From NCBI GenBank assembly GCA_963765585.1, contig CAVXXB010000008.1, positions 186,001 through 250,000 on the forward strand: 64,000 nt of DNA, read 5' to 3'. This DNA comes from CAVXXB01 sp963765585 (GTDB taxonomy: Bacteria > Calditrichota > Calditrichia > JAJRVZ01). Shown here piece by piece: positions 34,246 through 43,999 of the stretch; the first letter of the stretch is position 1; every line of letters begins with the position of its first letter. Both the position numbers and the translations under genes were made by a program. The notes under the pieces were generated by a model. That model was given only the letters and a program-made list of their open reading frames with translations. It had not been told where the DNA came from and did not search any database.

Positions 34246-36942
34246 ATGCCTGCTGCTGTAAAGAAATTTAAGTTATTTAAAGTCTGCAAAGAGTTAAATG
34301 TTGGGATTGAAACGATTAGTTCTTTTCTAAAAGAGAAGGGCGTAAAAGTTACCGGCCCGAATACATCTATTTCAGCAGAGATACATGAAGAAATTCTCGA
34401 TAATTTTGCTCGCGAAAAAGAGATTGCAGATCAGTTGCATATGCGTAAGATTAAAAGCGAATCCGGCGAAGAAGTCGGTGAGGCTGATCTTGTCGAAGAA
34501 AAAACGGTTGAAAAATCTGAGTATATTCAAAATATCGAGCGCTCAATCGAAGAGCGAATCGAGGCCATGAAAAAAGAAGATGAGCCGGAAGAAAAGCCAA
34601 AGAAAAAATCGAAAGCAAAAAAAGATCCTGAACCAGATACTGAAACCGAAATTGAATCGCAAAAAATAGTAGACCAGGCAAAAGAAATTATAGAAGAAAC
34701 ACCGGCGGAGGAAGTACAGCCGGAACCTGAAGTAAAGGTTGAAGAAAAGCCGAAATCAGGTGCTATCAGAAAAATCGATCTCGATAAGGTTGGGAGAATA
34801 TCCTCAAAGCCCGAGCCGGCAGCGAAAGAAACAAAGCCGGAAGCGGATCAAGAGGATAAAAAAGACAAAGGCAAAAAGAAAGACAAGCCATCCTCAGGTA
34901 AAGAATCTGAGGATACCAAAGAAGCCAAACGCCGCAAAGCCATGGAGATGATCCGTAAAGATGAGAAAAAACGGAAACATTTCCTGAAAACAGGTGATGT
35001 TGATAAGATTGAGCCAGGGCGTCGCCAGAGAGTGCGCAAGCAAAAGAAAAAGTCTGTTGATCAAAAAGAAGTGCAGCAAACTGTTAAGAAAACACTGGCA
35101 AGTCTGGATGATAAATTAAAGAAGACCAAAAAACGTAAAAAAATAAAAGATGAAACCGGTGAAGAAATCGAACAGAATATCATTTATGCAAGTGAATTTA
35201 TTTCAGCTAATGATCTGGCGAATCTTATGGACGTACCGGTAGGTGAAATTATCACCAAATGTCTTGATCTGGGACTCGTTGTATCAATTAACCAGCGTCT
35301 TGATATTGATACAATTGAATTGTTAGCAGGTGAATGGGATTTCATCGTTCAGAAAGAAGAAGAATTTGCTTCTGATTTCATTGAAGAAATGGAAATTGAA
35401 GAGCAGGATATCGAAGACGATGAAGAGAGATCGCCAATAATTACAATAATGGGGCATGTTGATCACGGTAAAACCTCCCTCCTGGATTTTATAAGAAATA
35501 CAAATATCGTTGACGGTGAATCCGGTGGGATCACCCAGCACATTGGCGCTTATTCAGTTGAAAAAAACGACCGTAAAATTACTTTTCTGGATACACCCGG
35601 CCATGAAGCGTTTACAGCTATGAGGGCACGTGGTGCGCAGGTAACTGATATAGTAATACTTGTCATCGCAGCAGATGATGATGTCATGCCGCAAACAGAA
35701 GAGGCAATTGACCATGTGCGCGCAGCCGGAGTTAAATTAATAATTGCAATTAATAAAATTGACCGTCCGAGCGCAAATGTCGAAAAGATAAAGCAGCAAT
35801 TAGCTGAAAGAAATATCCTGGTTGAAGACTGGGGCGGTGAATACCAGAGTGCCGAAATATCAGCAAAAACTGGTGAGGGTATCGAAGAGTTGCTTGATAA
35901 GGTACTGGTTGAGTCAGAGTTGCTTGACCTCAAGGCAACTACAAAGAAAAGAGCCAGGGGCACGGTTATCGAATCGCAGTTGGATAAGGGCAAGGGTGTA
36001 ATCAGTACGGTCCTGGTACAAAATGGTGTATTAAGAATAGGCGACCCCTTTATCGCCGGGCAATATTCAGGAAAAGTTCGCGCCCTGCTAAACGATAAAG
36101 ATCAACGGGTGGAAATTGCGTATCCTTCGGAACCGGTTCAGGTATTAGGTTTTGATGGCTTGCCACAGGCCGGTGATTCCTTTATTGCGATGTCGGACGA
36201 ACAAACGGTAAAAGAAATTAGTTCACAACGTCAGAGAATTAAACGTGAACAGGATTTTCGTCAGGTTAAATTACGTACACTTGATCAAATTTCAGAGAGT
36301 ATCAAATCCGGTGGGGTAAAAGAACTGCCGATCATTGTAAAAGCAGATGTGGATGGTTCCGCAGAAGCGTTGGCCGACTCGCTGCTCAAACTCTCTAAAA
36401 AAGAAGTTGCTGTTGATGTTATCAGGAAGGCTGTTGGTCCTATCTCTGAATCAGATGTCTTACTGGCGGCGGCTTCGAATGCGATTATTATCGGATTTCA
36501 CGTCCGTCCAAATATAAAAGCAAAAGAATTGGCACAACAGGAAGATATTGAAATAAGAAATTATCGTGTTGTGTATGATGCGATTAATGACGTACGGCTG
36601 GCCCTTGAAGGTATGCTGGAAACTGAGAAGCGCGAAGAGGTAACAGGGCTTGTGGAAATTCGCGAGATTTTTAAGATTTCTCGCTTGGGTACGATTGCCG
36701 GATGTCATGTAAAATCAGGGAAGATCAATCGTAATTCAAGAATACGTCTTATTCGGGATGATGTGAACATATATGAAGGTCTGCTTACCTCACTGAAAAG
36801 ATTTAAAGATGATGTCAAAGAGGTCGCGGCCGGATTTGAATGCGGTTTGCAGATTCAGAATTATAACGATTTAAAAAACGGTGATATGATTGAAGCATTT
36901 GAAATTGTGGAACATAAACGAACTCTGGATGCTGCTCTGTGA
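34246..36942 (+). CDS. infB: Translation initiation factor IF-2
   Basis: 898 residues. IF2_N motif at the start (KVCKELNVGIETISSFLKEKG), then a highly charged Lys/Glu-rich linker to about residue 300, a second IF2_N-like part (ANLMDVPVGEIITKC), and the GTPase domain from about 395 with GHVDHGKTSLLD, LDTPGHEAFTAMRARG and NKIDRP. Domains II-IV follow (EIREIFKISRLGTIAG). It delivers initiator tRNA to the 30S subunit. GTGGAG Shine-Dalgarno. Fully open over 2.7 kb, unlike the broken phosphate genes. Confidence 0.98.
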   Translation: MPAAVKKFKLFKVCKELNVGIETISSFLKEKGVKVTGPNTSISAEIHEEILDNFAREKEIADQLHMRKIKSESGEEVGEADLVEEKTVEKSEYIQNIERSIEERIEAMKKEDEPEEKPKKKSKAKKDPEPDTETEIESQKIVDQAKEIIEETPAEEVQPEPEVKVEEKPKSGAIRKIDLDKVGRISSKPEPAAKETKPEADQEDKKDKGKKKDKPSSGKESEDTKEAKRRKAMEMIRKDEKKRKHFLKTGDVDKIEPGRRQRVRKQKKKSVDQKEVQQTVKKTLASLDDKLKKTKKRKKIKDETGEEIEQNIIYASEFISANDLANLMDVPVGEIITKCLDLGLVVSINQRLDIDTIELLAGEWDFIVQKEEEFASDFIEEMEIEEQDIEDDEERSPIITIMGHVDHGKTSLLDFIRNTNIVDGESGGITQHIGAYSVEKNDRKITFLDTPGHEAFTAMRARGAQVTDIVILVIAADDDVMPQTEEAIDHVRAAGVKLIIAINKIDRPSANVEKIKQQLAERNILVEDWGGEYQSAEISAKTGEGIEELLDKVLVESELLDLKATTKKRARGTVIESQLDKGKGVISTVLVQNGVLRIGDPFIAGQYSGKVRALLNDKDQRVEIAYPSEPVQVLGFDGLPQAGDSFIAMSDEQTVKEISSQRQRIKREQDFRQVKLRTLDQISESIKSGGVKELPIIVKADVDGSAEALADSLLKLSKKEVAVDVIRKAVGPISESDVLLAAASNAIIIGFHVRPNIKAKELAQQEDIEIRNYRVVYDAINDVRLALEGMLETEKREEVTGLVEIREIFKISRLGTIAGCHVKSGKINRNSRIRLIRDDVNIYEGLLTSLKRFKDDVKEVAAGFECGLQIQNYNDLKNGDMIEAFEIVEHKRTLDAAL

Positions 36943-37220
36943 CCGTAGGTGTTTTGATAATTGAGATCATGATACATTCAAGCACTTCGTTGAAAGAGAA
37001 GCGAATGGTATTGAACAGTGTCAGAGATAAATTGAAAAGAAAATTCAATGTGTCCGTAGCCGAACTTGATTTTCAGGATAAATGGCAACGTTCACAACTG
37101 GGAATCGCGACTATATCAAACGAGTATTCACATGCAGAAGATTCTCTGCAAAAAGTGTTTCGTTTCCTGGATGAATTTGATGAATATGAAATTGTAAATT
37201 ATACATTTGATTATGTTTGA
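36939..37220 (+). CDS. DUF503 (YlxP-like) protein
   Basis: 93 residues; GTG start overlapping the infB stop (GTGA). The sequence MTVGVLIIEIMIHSSTSLKEKR, SVAELDFQDKWQRSQLGIA matches the YlxP/DUF503 family, small proteins encoded between infB and rbfA in many bacteria and linked to ribosome assembly by context. No catalytic residues are evident. It overlaps rbfA by 8 nt. Confidence 0.9.
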   Translation: MTVGVLIIEIMIHSSTSLKEKRMVLNSVRDKLKRKFNVSVAELDFQDKWQRSQLGIATISNEYSHAEDSLQKVFRFLDEFDEYEIVNYTFDYV

Positions 37221-37584
37221 CCAGGAACAAGGCAGCCGGCGTACCAGTAAAGTCGCGGATCAGATAAAGAATAAAATCAGTTTGATCCTGCAGCAGAAAT
37301 ATAATGAGCCGCAGGGCGGTATGATTACGGTGATCAAGGTAAAGGTGTCACGCGACCTTAAATATGCAAAGGTGTATTTTACAGTTTTAGGAAAAGATAT
37401 TGATTTTAAGACATGTGAAAAGGATTTGAAAAAAGCAACACCCTTTTTACGAAGGGAATTAAGTCAAACTATAAGTATGAAATTTGTTCCGGAGTTACGC
37501 TTTTTTTATGACGACAGCGTTGAATACTCCGAACATATGGCAAGACTATTCAAGAAAATTAATGATCACAAGGATAATATCTAA
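37213..37584 (+). CDS. rbfA: Ribosome-binding factor A
   Basis: 123 residues from ATG 37213 (a TTG at 37207 gives two more). RbfA KH-like fold with RRTSKVADQIKNKIS, VKVSRDLKYAKVYFTVLG and LRFFYDDSVEYSEHMARLF. It acts in 16S rRNA 5' maturation and cold growth. The start overlaps the DUF503 stop; the 3' end overlaps truB by 23 nt. Confidence 0.95.
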   Translation: MFDQEQGSRRTSKVADQIKNKISLILQQKYNEPQGGMITVIKVKVSRDLKYAKVYFTVLGKDIDFKTCEKDLKKATPFLRRELSQTISMKFVPELRFFYDDSVEYSEHMARLFKKINDHKDNI

Positions 37585-38272
37585 ACACACATTATCAGAA
37601 TATGCGACCAAGAGCAGGGATAATATCATATTAATAGACAAACCCGCCAGCTGGACTTCTTTTGATATAGTAAAAAAGATAAAAAATATAGGAAGATTTA
37701 AAAAAGTAGGACATGCCGGTACGCTGGATCCCTTTGCCACCGGTTTACTTATTCTTGGGACAGATAAAGAAACAAAAAGCCTGACGACTTTAAGCCAGGA
37801 GAGTAAGGCATATCAGGCTACTATTGAATTTGGTAAGACGACCGATTCGTATGATGTTACAGGCAATGTCACATCAACTAAAGAAATAACAGAAATTGAT
37901 ATAAACGAGTTGCGGAAAATAATTGGAAATTATATTGGCGAAACAGAACAAGTCGCACCAATGTATTCCGCAAAAAAGATAGATGGCGTGCGACTCTATA
38001 AACTGGCCAGAAAAGGCGAAACTGTAGAGAGAAAGCCACACAAAATAACGATCTTTGAAATAAATGAAATTTCACACTCCGGCCCGGAACTGAGTTTATA
38101 TGTTAATTGTTCCAAAGGAACATATATCCGCTCTCTGGCTCATGATATAGGTGAAGAATCGGGATACGGCGCCTATCTTAAAGATCTGCGTCGTGTGAGC
38201 ATCGACAAATATCATGTTTCGGATGCATTATCTGTAATCGAATTTGAAACGTTCTGGAAATCATTGAATTAA
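37562..38272 (+). CDS. truB: tRNA pseudouridine-55 synthase TruB
   Basis: 236 residues from ATG 37562. An upstream reading to 37484 lies within rbfA and has no similarity to the family. Catalytic Asp56 sits in VGHAGTLDPFATGLL; also present are LIDKPASWTSFD, PMYSAKKIDGVRLYKLAR and GTYIRSLAHDIG. It makes pseudouridine 55 in the T-loop of tRNAs. It overlaps rbfA and is followed by ribF after 1 nt. Confidence 0.96.
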   Translation: MITRIISKHTLSEYATKSRDNIILIDKPASWTSFDIVKKIKNIGRFKKVGHAGTLDPFATGLLILGTDKETKSLTTLSQESKAYQATIEFGKTTDSYDVTGNVTSTKEITEIDINELRKIIGNYIGETEQVAPMYSAKKIDGVRLYKLARKGETVERKPHKITIFEINEISHSGPELSLYVNCSKGTYIRSLAHDIGEESGYGAYLKDLRRVSIDKYHVSDALSVIEFETFWKSLN

Positions 38273-38273
38273 A

Positions 38274-39197
38274 ATGGAAATTATCAGCGGATTAGATCAG
38301 GTCAAACGGGGGAAACCATCGGTAGTTACAATTGGTAATCTGGATGGTGTGCATCTGGGGCATCGGGAATTGCTTAAAAAAGTGATGGAAATTGCCGGTG
38401 AACGGAACCTGCTTGGCACATTGATCACATTTGACCGGCATCCGAGAGCCGTTGTTTCATCAAGTCCCGCAAGCCAAATTAGATTTTTAACAAATCTTGA
38501 TGAAAAAATACAATTTGTAACAAAACAGGGTGTTGACCGGATTATCATTGTTAAGTTCACCAGAGAGTTTTCAGAATTGTCATATGAGCAATTTGTAGAA
38601 AATATTCTGATAAATAAACTTGATATGAAAGCGATGGTTTTGGGTCATGACCATGCATTTGGCCGTGACAGGGGCGGTAATGTTGACAGTCTGGAAAATT
38701 TGCGCTCAAAATATAAATTTGATGTGTTTGAGCTTGGCGCAAAAAAGATTGGTAATGTTACGGTAAGTAGTTCTCTGATAAGGGAACATTTAACCAATGG
38801 TCGTGTTCTTGAAGCAGCAGAATTACTTGGTCGGAATTATTCTCTGTCAGGAATAGTTGTTCGTGGTGATGGAAGAGGCAAGAAACTGACCTTTCCCACA
38901 GCGAATATTTCTCCTGAAAATCAATCAAAACTGATTCCGGCTGAAGGTGTTTACGCTGTTGATTGCATATTGAAGTCAGGGAAATTCAGAGGAATGGCAA
39001 ATATTGGATACAAGCCAACCTTTGGCAGCGCAGACAAGACAATTGAAATAAATTTATTTGATTTTTCAGAAGATATATATGGAGACAGAATATCCGTTGA
39101 GTTTTTACAGAGAATCAGAAGTGAAATTAAATTTAAAAGTAAGCAGGATCTCATAGCACAGTTAAAAAAAGACAAAGAAAAAAGTTTAATTATATAA
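38274..39197 (+). CDS. ribF: Bifunctional riboflavin kinase / FAD synthetase
   Basis: 307 residues. The N-terminal FAD synthetase nucleotidyltransferase has IGNLDGVHLGHRELL (14-28) and GHDHAFGRDRGG; the C-terminal riboflavin kinase domain (about 185-305) has GDGRGKKLTFPTANI and ANIGYKPTFG. It converts riboflavin to FMN and FAD. Its place between truB and rpsO is widely conserved. No FMN riboswitch is seen, as expected inside an operon. Confidence 0.96.
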   Translation: MEIISGLDQVKRGKPSVVTIGNLDGVHLGHRELLKKVMEIAGERNLLGTLITFDRHPRAVVSSSPASQIRFLTNLDEKIQFVTKQGVDRIIIVKFTREFSELSYEQFVENILINKLDMKAMVLGHDHAFGRDRGGNVDSLENLRSKYKFDVFELGAKKIGNVTVSSSLIREHLTNGRVLEAAELLGRNYSLSGIVVRGDGRGKKLTFPTANISPENQSKLIPAEGVYAVDCILKSGKFRGMANIGYKPTFGSADKTIEINLFDFSEDIYGDRISVEFLQRIRSEIKFKSKQDLIAQLKKDKEKSLII

Positions 39198-39219
39198 TAT
39201 CTTGTTGGAGGAACGAACA

Positions 39220-39489
39220 ATGGCATTGACCGTCGAAAAGAAAAACGAACTGGTTAAAAAATTTGGATCAAGCAAAGACGATACTGGTAAAACAGAGGTT
39301 CAGATCGCGTTATTAACTGAAAGAATTAAATATTTGACCGATCATTTTAAAGAACACTCAAAAGACAATCATTCACGTCGTGGTTTATTAAAACTGGTTG
39401 GCCAGCGTCGACGCCTGCTTGATTATTTAAGTAAAAAAGACATCGAACGGTACCGTTCTTTAATAAAAGAACTTGGTATCCGCCGATAA
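39220..39489 (+). CDS. rpsO: Small ribosomal subunit protein uS15
   Basis: 89 residues from ATG 39220 with a GGAGGA Shine-Dalgarno 8 nt upstream. A TTG at 39202 would put the Shine-Dalgarno inside the gene. Typical uS15 sequence: TGKTEVQIALLTERIKYLTDHF, HKDN-like KDNHSRRGLLKLVGQRRRLLDYL. It binds 16S rRNA and initiates platform assembly. It precedes pnp, as in many bacteria. Confidence 0.97.
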   Translation: MALTVEKKNELVKKFGSSKDDTGKTEVQIALLTERIKYLTDHFKEHSKDNHSRRGLLKLVGQRRRLLDYLSKKDIERYRSLIKELGIRR

Positions 39490-39505
39490 CATATCTGGAG
39501 GATTA

Positions 39506-41635
39506 ATGGTAGTTACAAAATCAGTCCCGTTTGGCAGAGGGACGTTAATAATTGAAACTGGTAAAGTAGCCAAACAGGCAGACGGTGCAGTAACTGTTCG
39601 CTATGGTGATACAATGGTACTGGTTACTGCCGTAGCAAACAGCGATGCAAGACGTGATATTGATTTTTTTCCGTTGAGCGTCGAATATCGTGAAAAAACT
39701 TATGCTGCCGGTAAAATTCCCGGCGGTTTTTTTAAGCGTGAAGGCAGACCCTCTGAAAAAGAGATTTTGTCAGCCCGGTTAATTGATCGGCCTATTCGTC
39801 CGCTATTTCCGGAAGGATTCAGAGCCGAAACACAGATTATCGCAACAGTGATTTCTAGTGACCGGGAAAATGATGCGGATGTTTTAGCAGCAGTTGGTGC
39901 TTCCACGGCGCTTTCTATCTCTGATATCCCGTTTGATGGGCCCATTGCTTCGGTAAGAGTCGGAAAACTCGACGGTACGCTTATACTGAATCCGACTTTT
40001 GAAGAGGTGGAAAAATGTTCACTGGAATTCATTGTCGCCGGTTCAGAAGAATCTATCGTGATGGTTGAAGGTGAAGCCAGTGAAATCAGTGAGGCCGAGA
40101 TGCTGGAGGCAGTAAAATTTGCCCATGAAGGTGTCAAGCAATTAATTCAGGTGCAAAAAGACCTGATCGCCGAAGTTGGTGTGCCAGCCAGGGAAATTGA
40201 AGTTCCGGAAAACCCTGAAGGACTTTTAGAAAAAGTCGCAAAACTTGGCACAGATGGCATAAAAAAAGCAATAAAACTGCAGGATAAAAAAGAACGCCGC
40301 AGTGCATTAAAAGATGTAAAAGTACTCGTCATCGAACAACTTGTTGAAGAATATCCTGAATTTGAAAAACTTATCGGTGAGTATTTGCATGATATCGAAA
40401 AAGATGAAACACGCGCTATGATGCTTAGAGACAAGGTACGTCTGGATGGAAGAAAAGAAGACGAAATACGACCAATCACCTGCGAAGTGGGTTATCTTCC
40501 CCGCGTTCATGGTTCGGCTCTCTTTACTCGTGGACAGACTCAGGCATTAGGTACAACTACGCTTGGAACAAAATTAGATGAGCAACTGATCGATGCCCTG
40601 GAAGGATCCAGTTATCAAAATTATATGCTACATTATAATTTTCCGCCATTCTGTACAGGGGAAGCAAAGCCAATACGTGGCACTAGCCGTAGAGAAATCG
40701 GCCACGGAAACCTGGCCCAAAGATCATTTAAACCATTCATTCCGCAAAATGGGGATTTCCCTTATACGCTGCGGATTGTTTCTGAGGTCCTTGAATCCAA
40801 CGGTTCATCTTCAATGGCAACTATATGTGCTGCATCCTTGTCAATGATGGATGCCGGTGTACCGATATCGACAAATGTTGCCGGGATTGCCATGGGATTA
40901 ATCAAGGAAGATGATAAACTTATGATTTTATCAGATATCCTTGGTGATGAGGATCATCTTGGTGATATGGATTTTAAGGTAGCCGGTTCTAAGAAGGGGA
41001 TAACCGCCCTGCAAATGGATATAAAGATTCAGGGTATTTCCTACGAAATTCTTGAAAAGGCATTGGATAGGGCGAAACAAGGCAGAATTCATATTCTGGA
41101 CATCATGAACCAAACCATGGATAAGCCGCGTGAGAAACTATCTGAATTTGCGCCAAGAATTGAGACCATAAAGATTGATGTAGATAAAATCGGCATGGTG
41201 ATCGGGCCCGGTGGAAAAACAATCAAGAAGATTGTTGAAGATACCGAGGTAAAAATTGATATTGATGATGATGGTACTGTAACTATCGCATCGGAAATAG
41301 TAGCAAATGTCGAAAAGGCCATAAATATTATTACTACGATGGTCAAGGATCCAAAAATTGGTGAACATTATCAGGGTAAGGTAAAACGGGTTGTAAATTT
41401 TGGAGCATTTGTAGAAATCACCCCAGGAAAAGAAGGAATGATTCATATTTCTGAACTGGATTTTAAACGGACTGAAAAAGTAACCGATATCCTAAATGTG
41501 GGTGATACTGTAGATGTCATCGTAAAAAAAATCGACGATCAGGGTAAAGTCGGATTAAGCCGTAAAGATTACCTGAAAAAAACACAGGAAGAGGCAAAAC
41601 CGGAACCAACAACACCTGAGGGTGAGCAGCAATAA
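39506..41635 (+). CDS. pnp: Polyribonucleotide nucleotidyltransferase
   Basis: 709 residues from ATG 39506 with a TCTGGAGG site. Two RNase PH domains (about 10-225 and 310-540; FFKREGRPSEKEIL and TRGQTQALGTTTLGT, DILGDEDHLGDMDFKVAG), KH (about 555-615, MVIGPGGKTIKKIVE) and S1 (about 625-690, GKVKRVVNFGAFVEITPGKEG), with an acidic tail. It degrades mRNA 3'-5' with phosphate. Last gene of the translation operon; the peptidase starts 1 nt after. Confidence 0.97.
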   Translation: MVVTKSVPFGRGTLIIETGKVAKQADGAVTVRYGDTMVLVTAVANSDARRDIDFFPLSVEYREKTYAAGKIPGGFFKREGRPSEKEILSARLIDRPIRPLFPEGFRAETQIIATVISSDRENDADVLAAVGASTALSISDIPFDGPIASVRVGKLDGTLILNPTFEEVEKCSLEFIVAGSEESIVMVEGEASEISEAEMLEAVKFAHEGVKQLIQVQKDLIAEVGVPAREIEVPENPEGLLEKVAKLGTDGIKKAIKLQDKKERRSALKDVKVLVIEQLVEEYPEFEKLIGEYLHDIEKDETRAMMLRDKVRLDGRKEDEIRPITCEVGYLPRVHGSALFTRGQTQALGTTTLGTKLDEQLIDALEGSSYQNYMLHYNFPPFCTGEAKPIRGTSRREIGHGNLAQRSFKPFIPQNGDFPYTLRIVSEVLESNGSSSMATICAASLSMMDAGVPISTNVAGIAMGLIKEDDKLMILSDILGDEDHLGDMDFKVAGSKKGITALQMDIKIQGISYEILEKALDRAKQGRIHILDIMNQTMDKPREKLSEFAPRIETIKIDVDKIGMVIGPGGKTIKKIVEDTEVKIDIDDDGTVTIASEIVANVEKAINIITTMVKDPKIGEHYQGKVKRVVNFGAFVEITPGKEGMIHISELDFKRTEKVTDILNVGDTVDVIVKKIDDQGKVGLSRKDYLKKTQEEAKPEPTTPEGEQQ

Positions 41636-41636
41636 C

Positions 41637-42875
41637 ATGCACGCTGATAATTTTAATAAAACGGTACTGCCAAACGGTCTTACAATTATAAGCGAACATA
41701 TTCCTTCTGTAAGGTCTGTTGCCGTAGGTGTCTGGATAAAAACCGGAAGCCGGTTTGAATATCCTATGGAAAATGGTATTGCCCATTTTCTCGAACATAT
41801 GCTGTTTAAGGGGACCCGGAAACGAAGTCCCCTTGAAATAGCACAAAGTCTTGAATCAATTGGTGGTAATCTCAACGCATTCACAGGAAAAGAGGTTACC
41901 TGCTATTATGCCAATTCTCTCGATGTTCATTTAAATCGCACTATCGAAGTCCTCTCCGATATGGTATGTAATTCAGTCTTTCCGGAAAAAGAAATCCCCA
42001 GAGAACGTTTTGTTGTACTCGAAGAGATAAAATCTACTAAAGATACCCCCGAAGAACACATATTCGATATATTCCATGAGAAATTATTTCCCGATGGTCC
42101 CCTTGGCAGACCGATTCTGGGAACAGAGGAAATTGTTTCCGGATTTAAGCGCGATAGTGTTGTAAAATTCTGGGAATCGCATTATGCGCCTGAAAAAATG
42201 GTTTTAGCGGCAGCAGGAAATCTTCAACATGATAAGTTAGTCACCCTTGTAGAAAAGTACTTTAATTTTCAGGAATTTGGCAATACGACCCCGGAATTAC
42301 CGTTGGAAAATATCGCCAGTTCTGAAAAATATGTCATTCCGCAACCGATCAATCAGGCCCATATTTGTACTGGTGGACGCAGTATTCCGTATTATTCTGA
42401 TGATCGTTTTGCCTTGTTAGTGCTTAATGCCTACCTTGGCGGTGGTATGAGTTCACGACTCTTCCAGAGATTGCGTGAAAAACGTGGCCTGGCATATAGT
42501 GTGTATTCCTTTGCTGATTTTTACTCAAATGTGGGTTTATTTGGGGTTTATATTGGTACGGATTCTGCCAAAATAAACATTGCTCAGGATCTGCTTTATG
42601 ATGAATTGAATAAACTGAGAACAAAAGAAATATCATCCGGGCGTCTTAAGAGTGTAAAGAATCAATTAAAAGGGAATCTTGTTTTGGGCTTAGAGAGTAC
42701 TTCACGCAGAATGACGCGTCTGGCAAAAAACGAGATCTATTTTAATGAGTATATTTCCATAGATTCCATGATTGAGAGTATTGATAACGTAACTACCAGT
42801 GAAATAATGAGCGTTGCAAATAATATCCTTCGTCCCGATAACTTCATTACCGTAATTCTTCAGCCGGCAGCATGA
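41637..42875 (+). CDS. M16-family zinc peptidase (processing protease-like)
   Basis: 412 residues from ATG 41637 (a GTG at 41622 lies inside pnp). The inverted zinc motif HFLEH is at 50-54, with the third ligand in the downstream ERFVVLEEI block. GNLNAFTGKEVTCYY and the C-terminal half with GGGMSSRLFQRLREKRGLAYSVYS complete a single-chain bacterial M16B protease. Homologues next to pnp are common. It probably degrades peptides in the cytoplasm or periplasm; no signal peptide is seen. ATGA overlap with the next gene. Confidence 0.94.
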   Translation: MHADNFNKTVLPNGLTIISEHIPSVRSVAVGVWIKTGSRFEYPMENGIAHFLEHMLFKGTRKRSPLEIAQSLESIGGNLNAFTGKEVTCYYANSLDVHLNRTIEVLSDMVCNSVFPEKEIPRERFVVLEEIKSTKDTPEEHIFDIFHEKLFPDGPLGRPILGTEEIVSGFKRDSVVKFWESHYAPEKMVLAAAGNLQHDKLVTLVEKYFNFQEFGNTTPELPLENIASSEKYVIPQPINQAHICTGGRSIPYYSDDRFALLVLNAYLGGGMSSRLFQRLREKRGLAYSVYSFADFYSNVGLFGVYIGTDSAKINIAQDLLYDELNKLRTKEISSGRLKSVKNQLKGNLVLGLESTSRRMTRLAKNEIYFNEYISIDSMIESIDNVTTSEIMSVANNILRPDNFITVILQPAA

Positions 42876-43999
42876 AAATAGGCATATTAAGGGAAATAAA
42901 ACCCTCCGAGAACAGGGTTGTCATGGTTCCTCGTGATGTTGAAAAACTGATCGAGTTGGAGCATGATGTATATGTAGAAAATGGCGCGGGACTTTATAGT
43001 TCCTTCCCGGATACCGACTACGAAGCAGTTGGAGCTCAAATTCTTCCTACTTCTGAGAAAATATTCAATGCGGCTGAACTGATTCTTAAAGTGCAACCAC
43101 CTATGCCAATTGAGCAGGAATTATATGCAGAGCATCATATTGGTGTATCTTATCTGTTCCTGGCAAATAATTCCGAATTACTTAAATCTTTACTAAAGTA
43201 CAACGCAATCTTCTTTTCCGCTGAATTATTCACAAATAGCCATGATACCCGTCCTGTACTCAGATCAATGAGCCGACTGGCCGGAAAACAGTCTATTTTT
43301 GAAGCTGCAAGATATTTACAGAAGACACATGGCGGTAAGGGAATTCTGTTAGGAAATAATGAAGGTGTTGCTTCCTCGACCATAACGATCATTGGTGCAG
43401 GCAGTGCCGGAATTGCTGCTGCGGAACAGGCGCTTGCACTGGGAGCCAATGTTAATTTAATTGACTCAAATCCGGACAAACTGGACCAAATTATAAATAC
43501 AAACCCAAATGCAGAACTAATTACATTTGAATTGTCCCGGGGATTATTGCGTGAGGTTCTGTTAAATACCGATGTCTTAATAGCCGCAGTTCAGACGCCA
43601 GGGAAAAAAACGCCAATAATTGTGGAAAAAAATGATGTGAAATTACTCCGTCCAGGAAGTGTGGTCATAGATCTTTCGATTGATCAGGGTGGTTGTGTAG
43701 AAACCTCTCATCCCACATCTCCTGAGAATCCGGTTTTTATACAGGATGAAATTGTTCATTTTTGTGTACCAAATCTGCCGTCTGCCATTCCCGCTACCTC
43801 AAGCCAGATTATGTCAAAATCCCTGCTTCCTTTTTTGTGTCAGATTGCGCAGTTGGGTTTTGATGAGGTAATTGCCCTGAATCCTGAAATACGCAGTGGG
43901 CTGACTATTTACCGCGGAAAAGTTGTTAACCAGGATCTCGCAGTAATGAATGAATTAGAATATTATGATGTAAGAGAAATGCTGGAACTAAACTTGTGA
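42872..43999 (+). CDS. Alanine dehydrogenase / transhydrogenase-alpha family protein
   Basis: 375 residues. The AlaDH/PNT fold is clear: KIGILREIKPSENRVVMVP with Arg15, substrate lysine Lys73 (ILKVQPP), nucleotide fold TIIGAGSAGIAAAEQALALGA, and IDLSIDQGGC with the catalytic-type Asp. However, where alanine dehydrogenases carry catalytic His96 (YLHLA), this protein has Phe96 (YLFLA). It may be a branch with different chemistry, or a transhydrogenase-like reductase. ATGA overlap with the protease and GTGA with the deacetylase. Confidence 0.82.
   Translation: MKIGILREIKPSENRVVMVPRDVEKLIELEHDVYVENGAGLYSSFPDTDYEAVGAQILPTSEKIFNAAELILKVQPPMPIEQELYAEHHIGVSYLFLANNSELLKSLLKYNAIFFSAELFTNSHDTRPVLRSMSRLAGKQSIFEAARYLQKTHGGKGILLGNNEGVASSTITIIGAGSAGIAAAEQALALGANVNLIDSNPDKLDQIINTNPNAELITFELSRGLLREVLLNTDVLIAAVQTPGKKTPIIVEKNDVKLLRPGSVVIDLSIDQGGCVETSHPTSPENPVFIQDEIVHFCVPNLPSAIPATSSQIMSKSLLPFLCQIAQLGFDEVIALNPEIRSGLTIYRGKVVNQDLAVMNELEYYDVREMLELNL

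Noticed and set aside
37484..37561. Longer TruB N-terminus from 37484
   Set aside because: The extension lies entirely within rbfA in another frame; ATG 37562 gives a normal TruB start.
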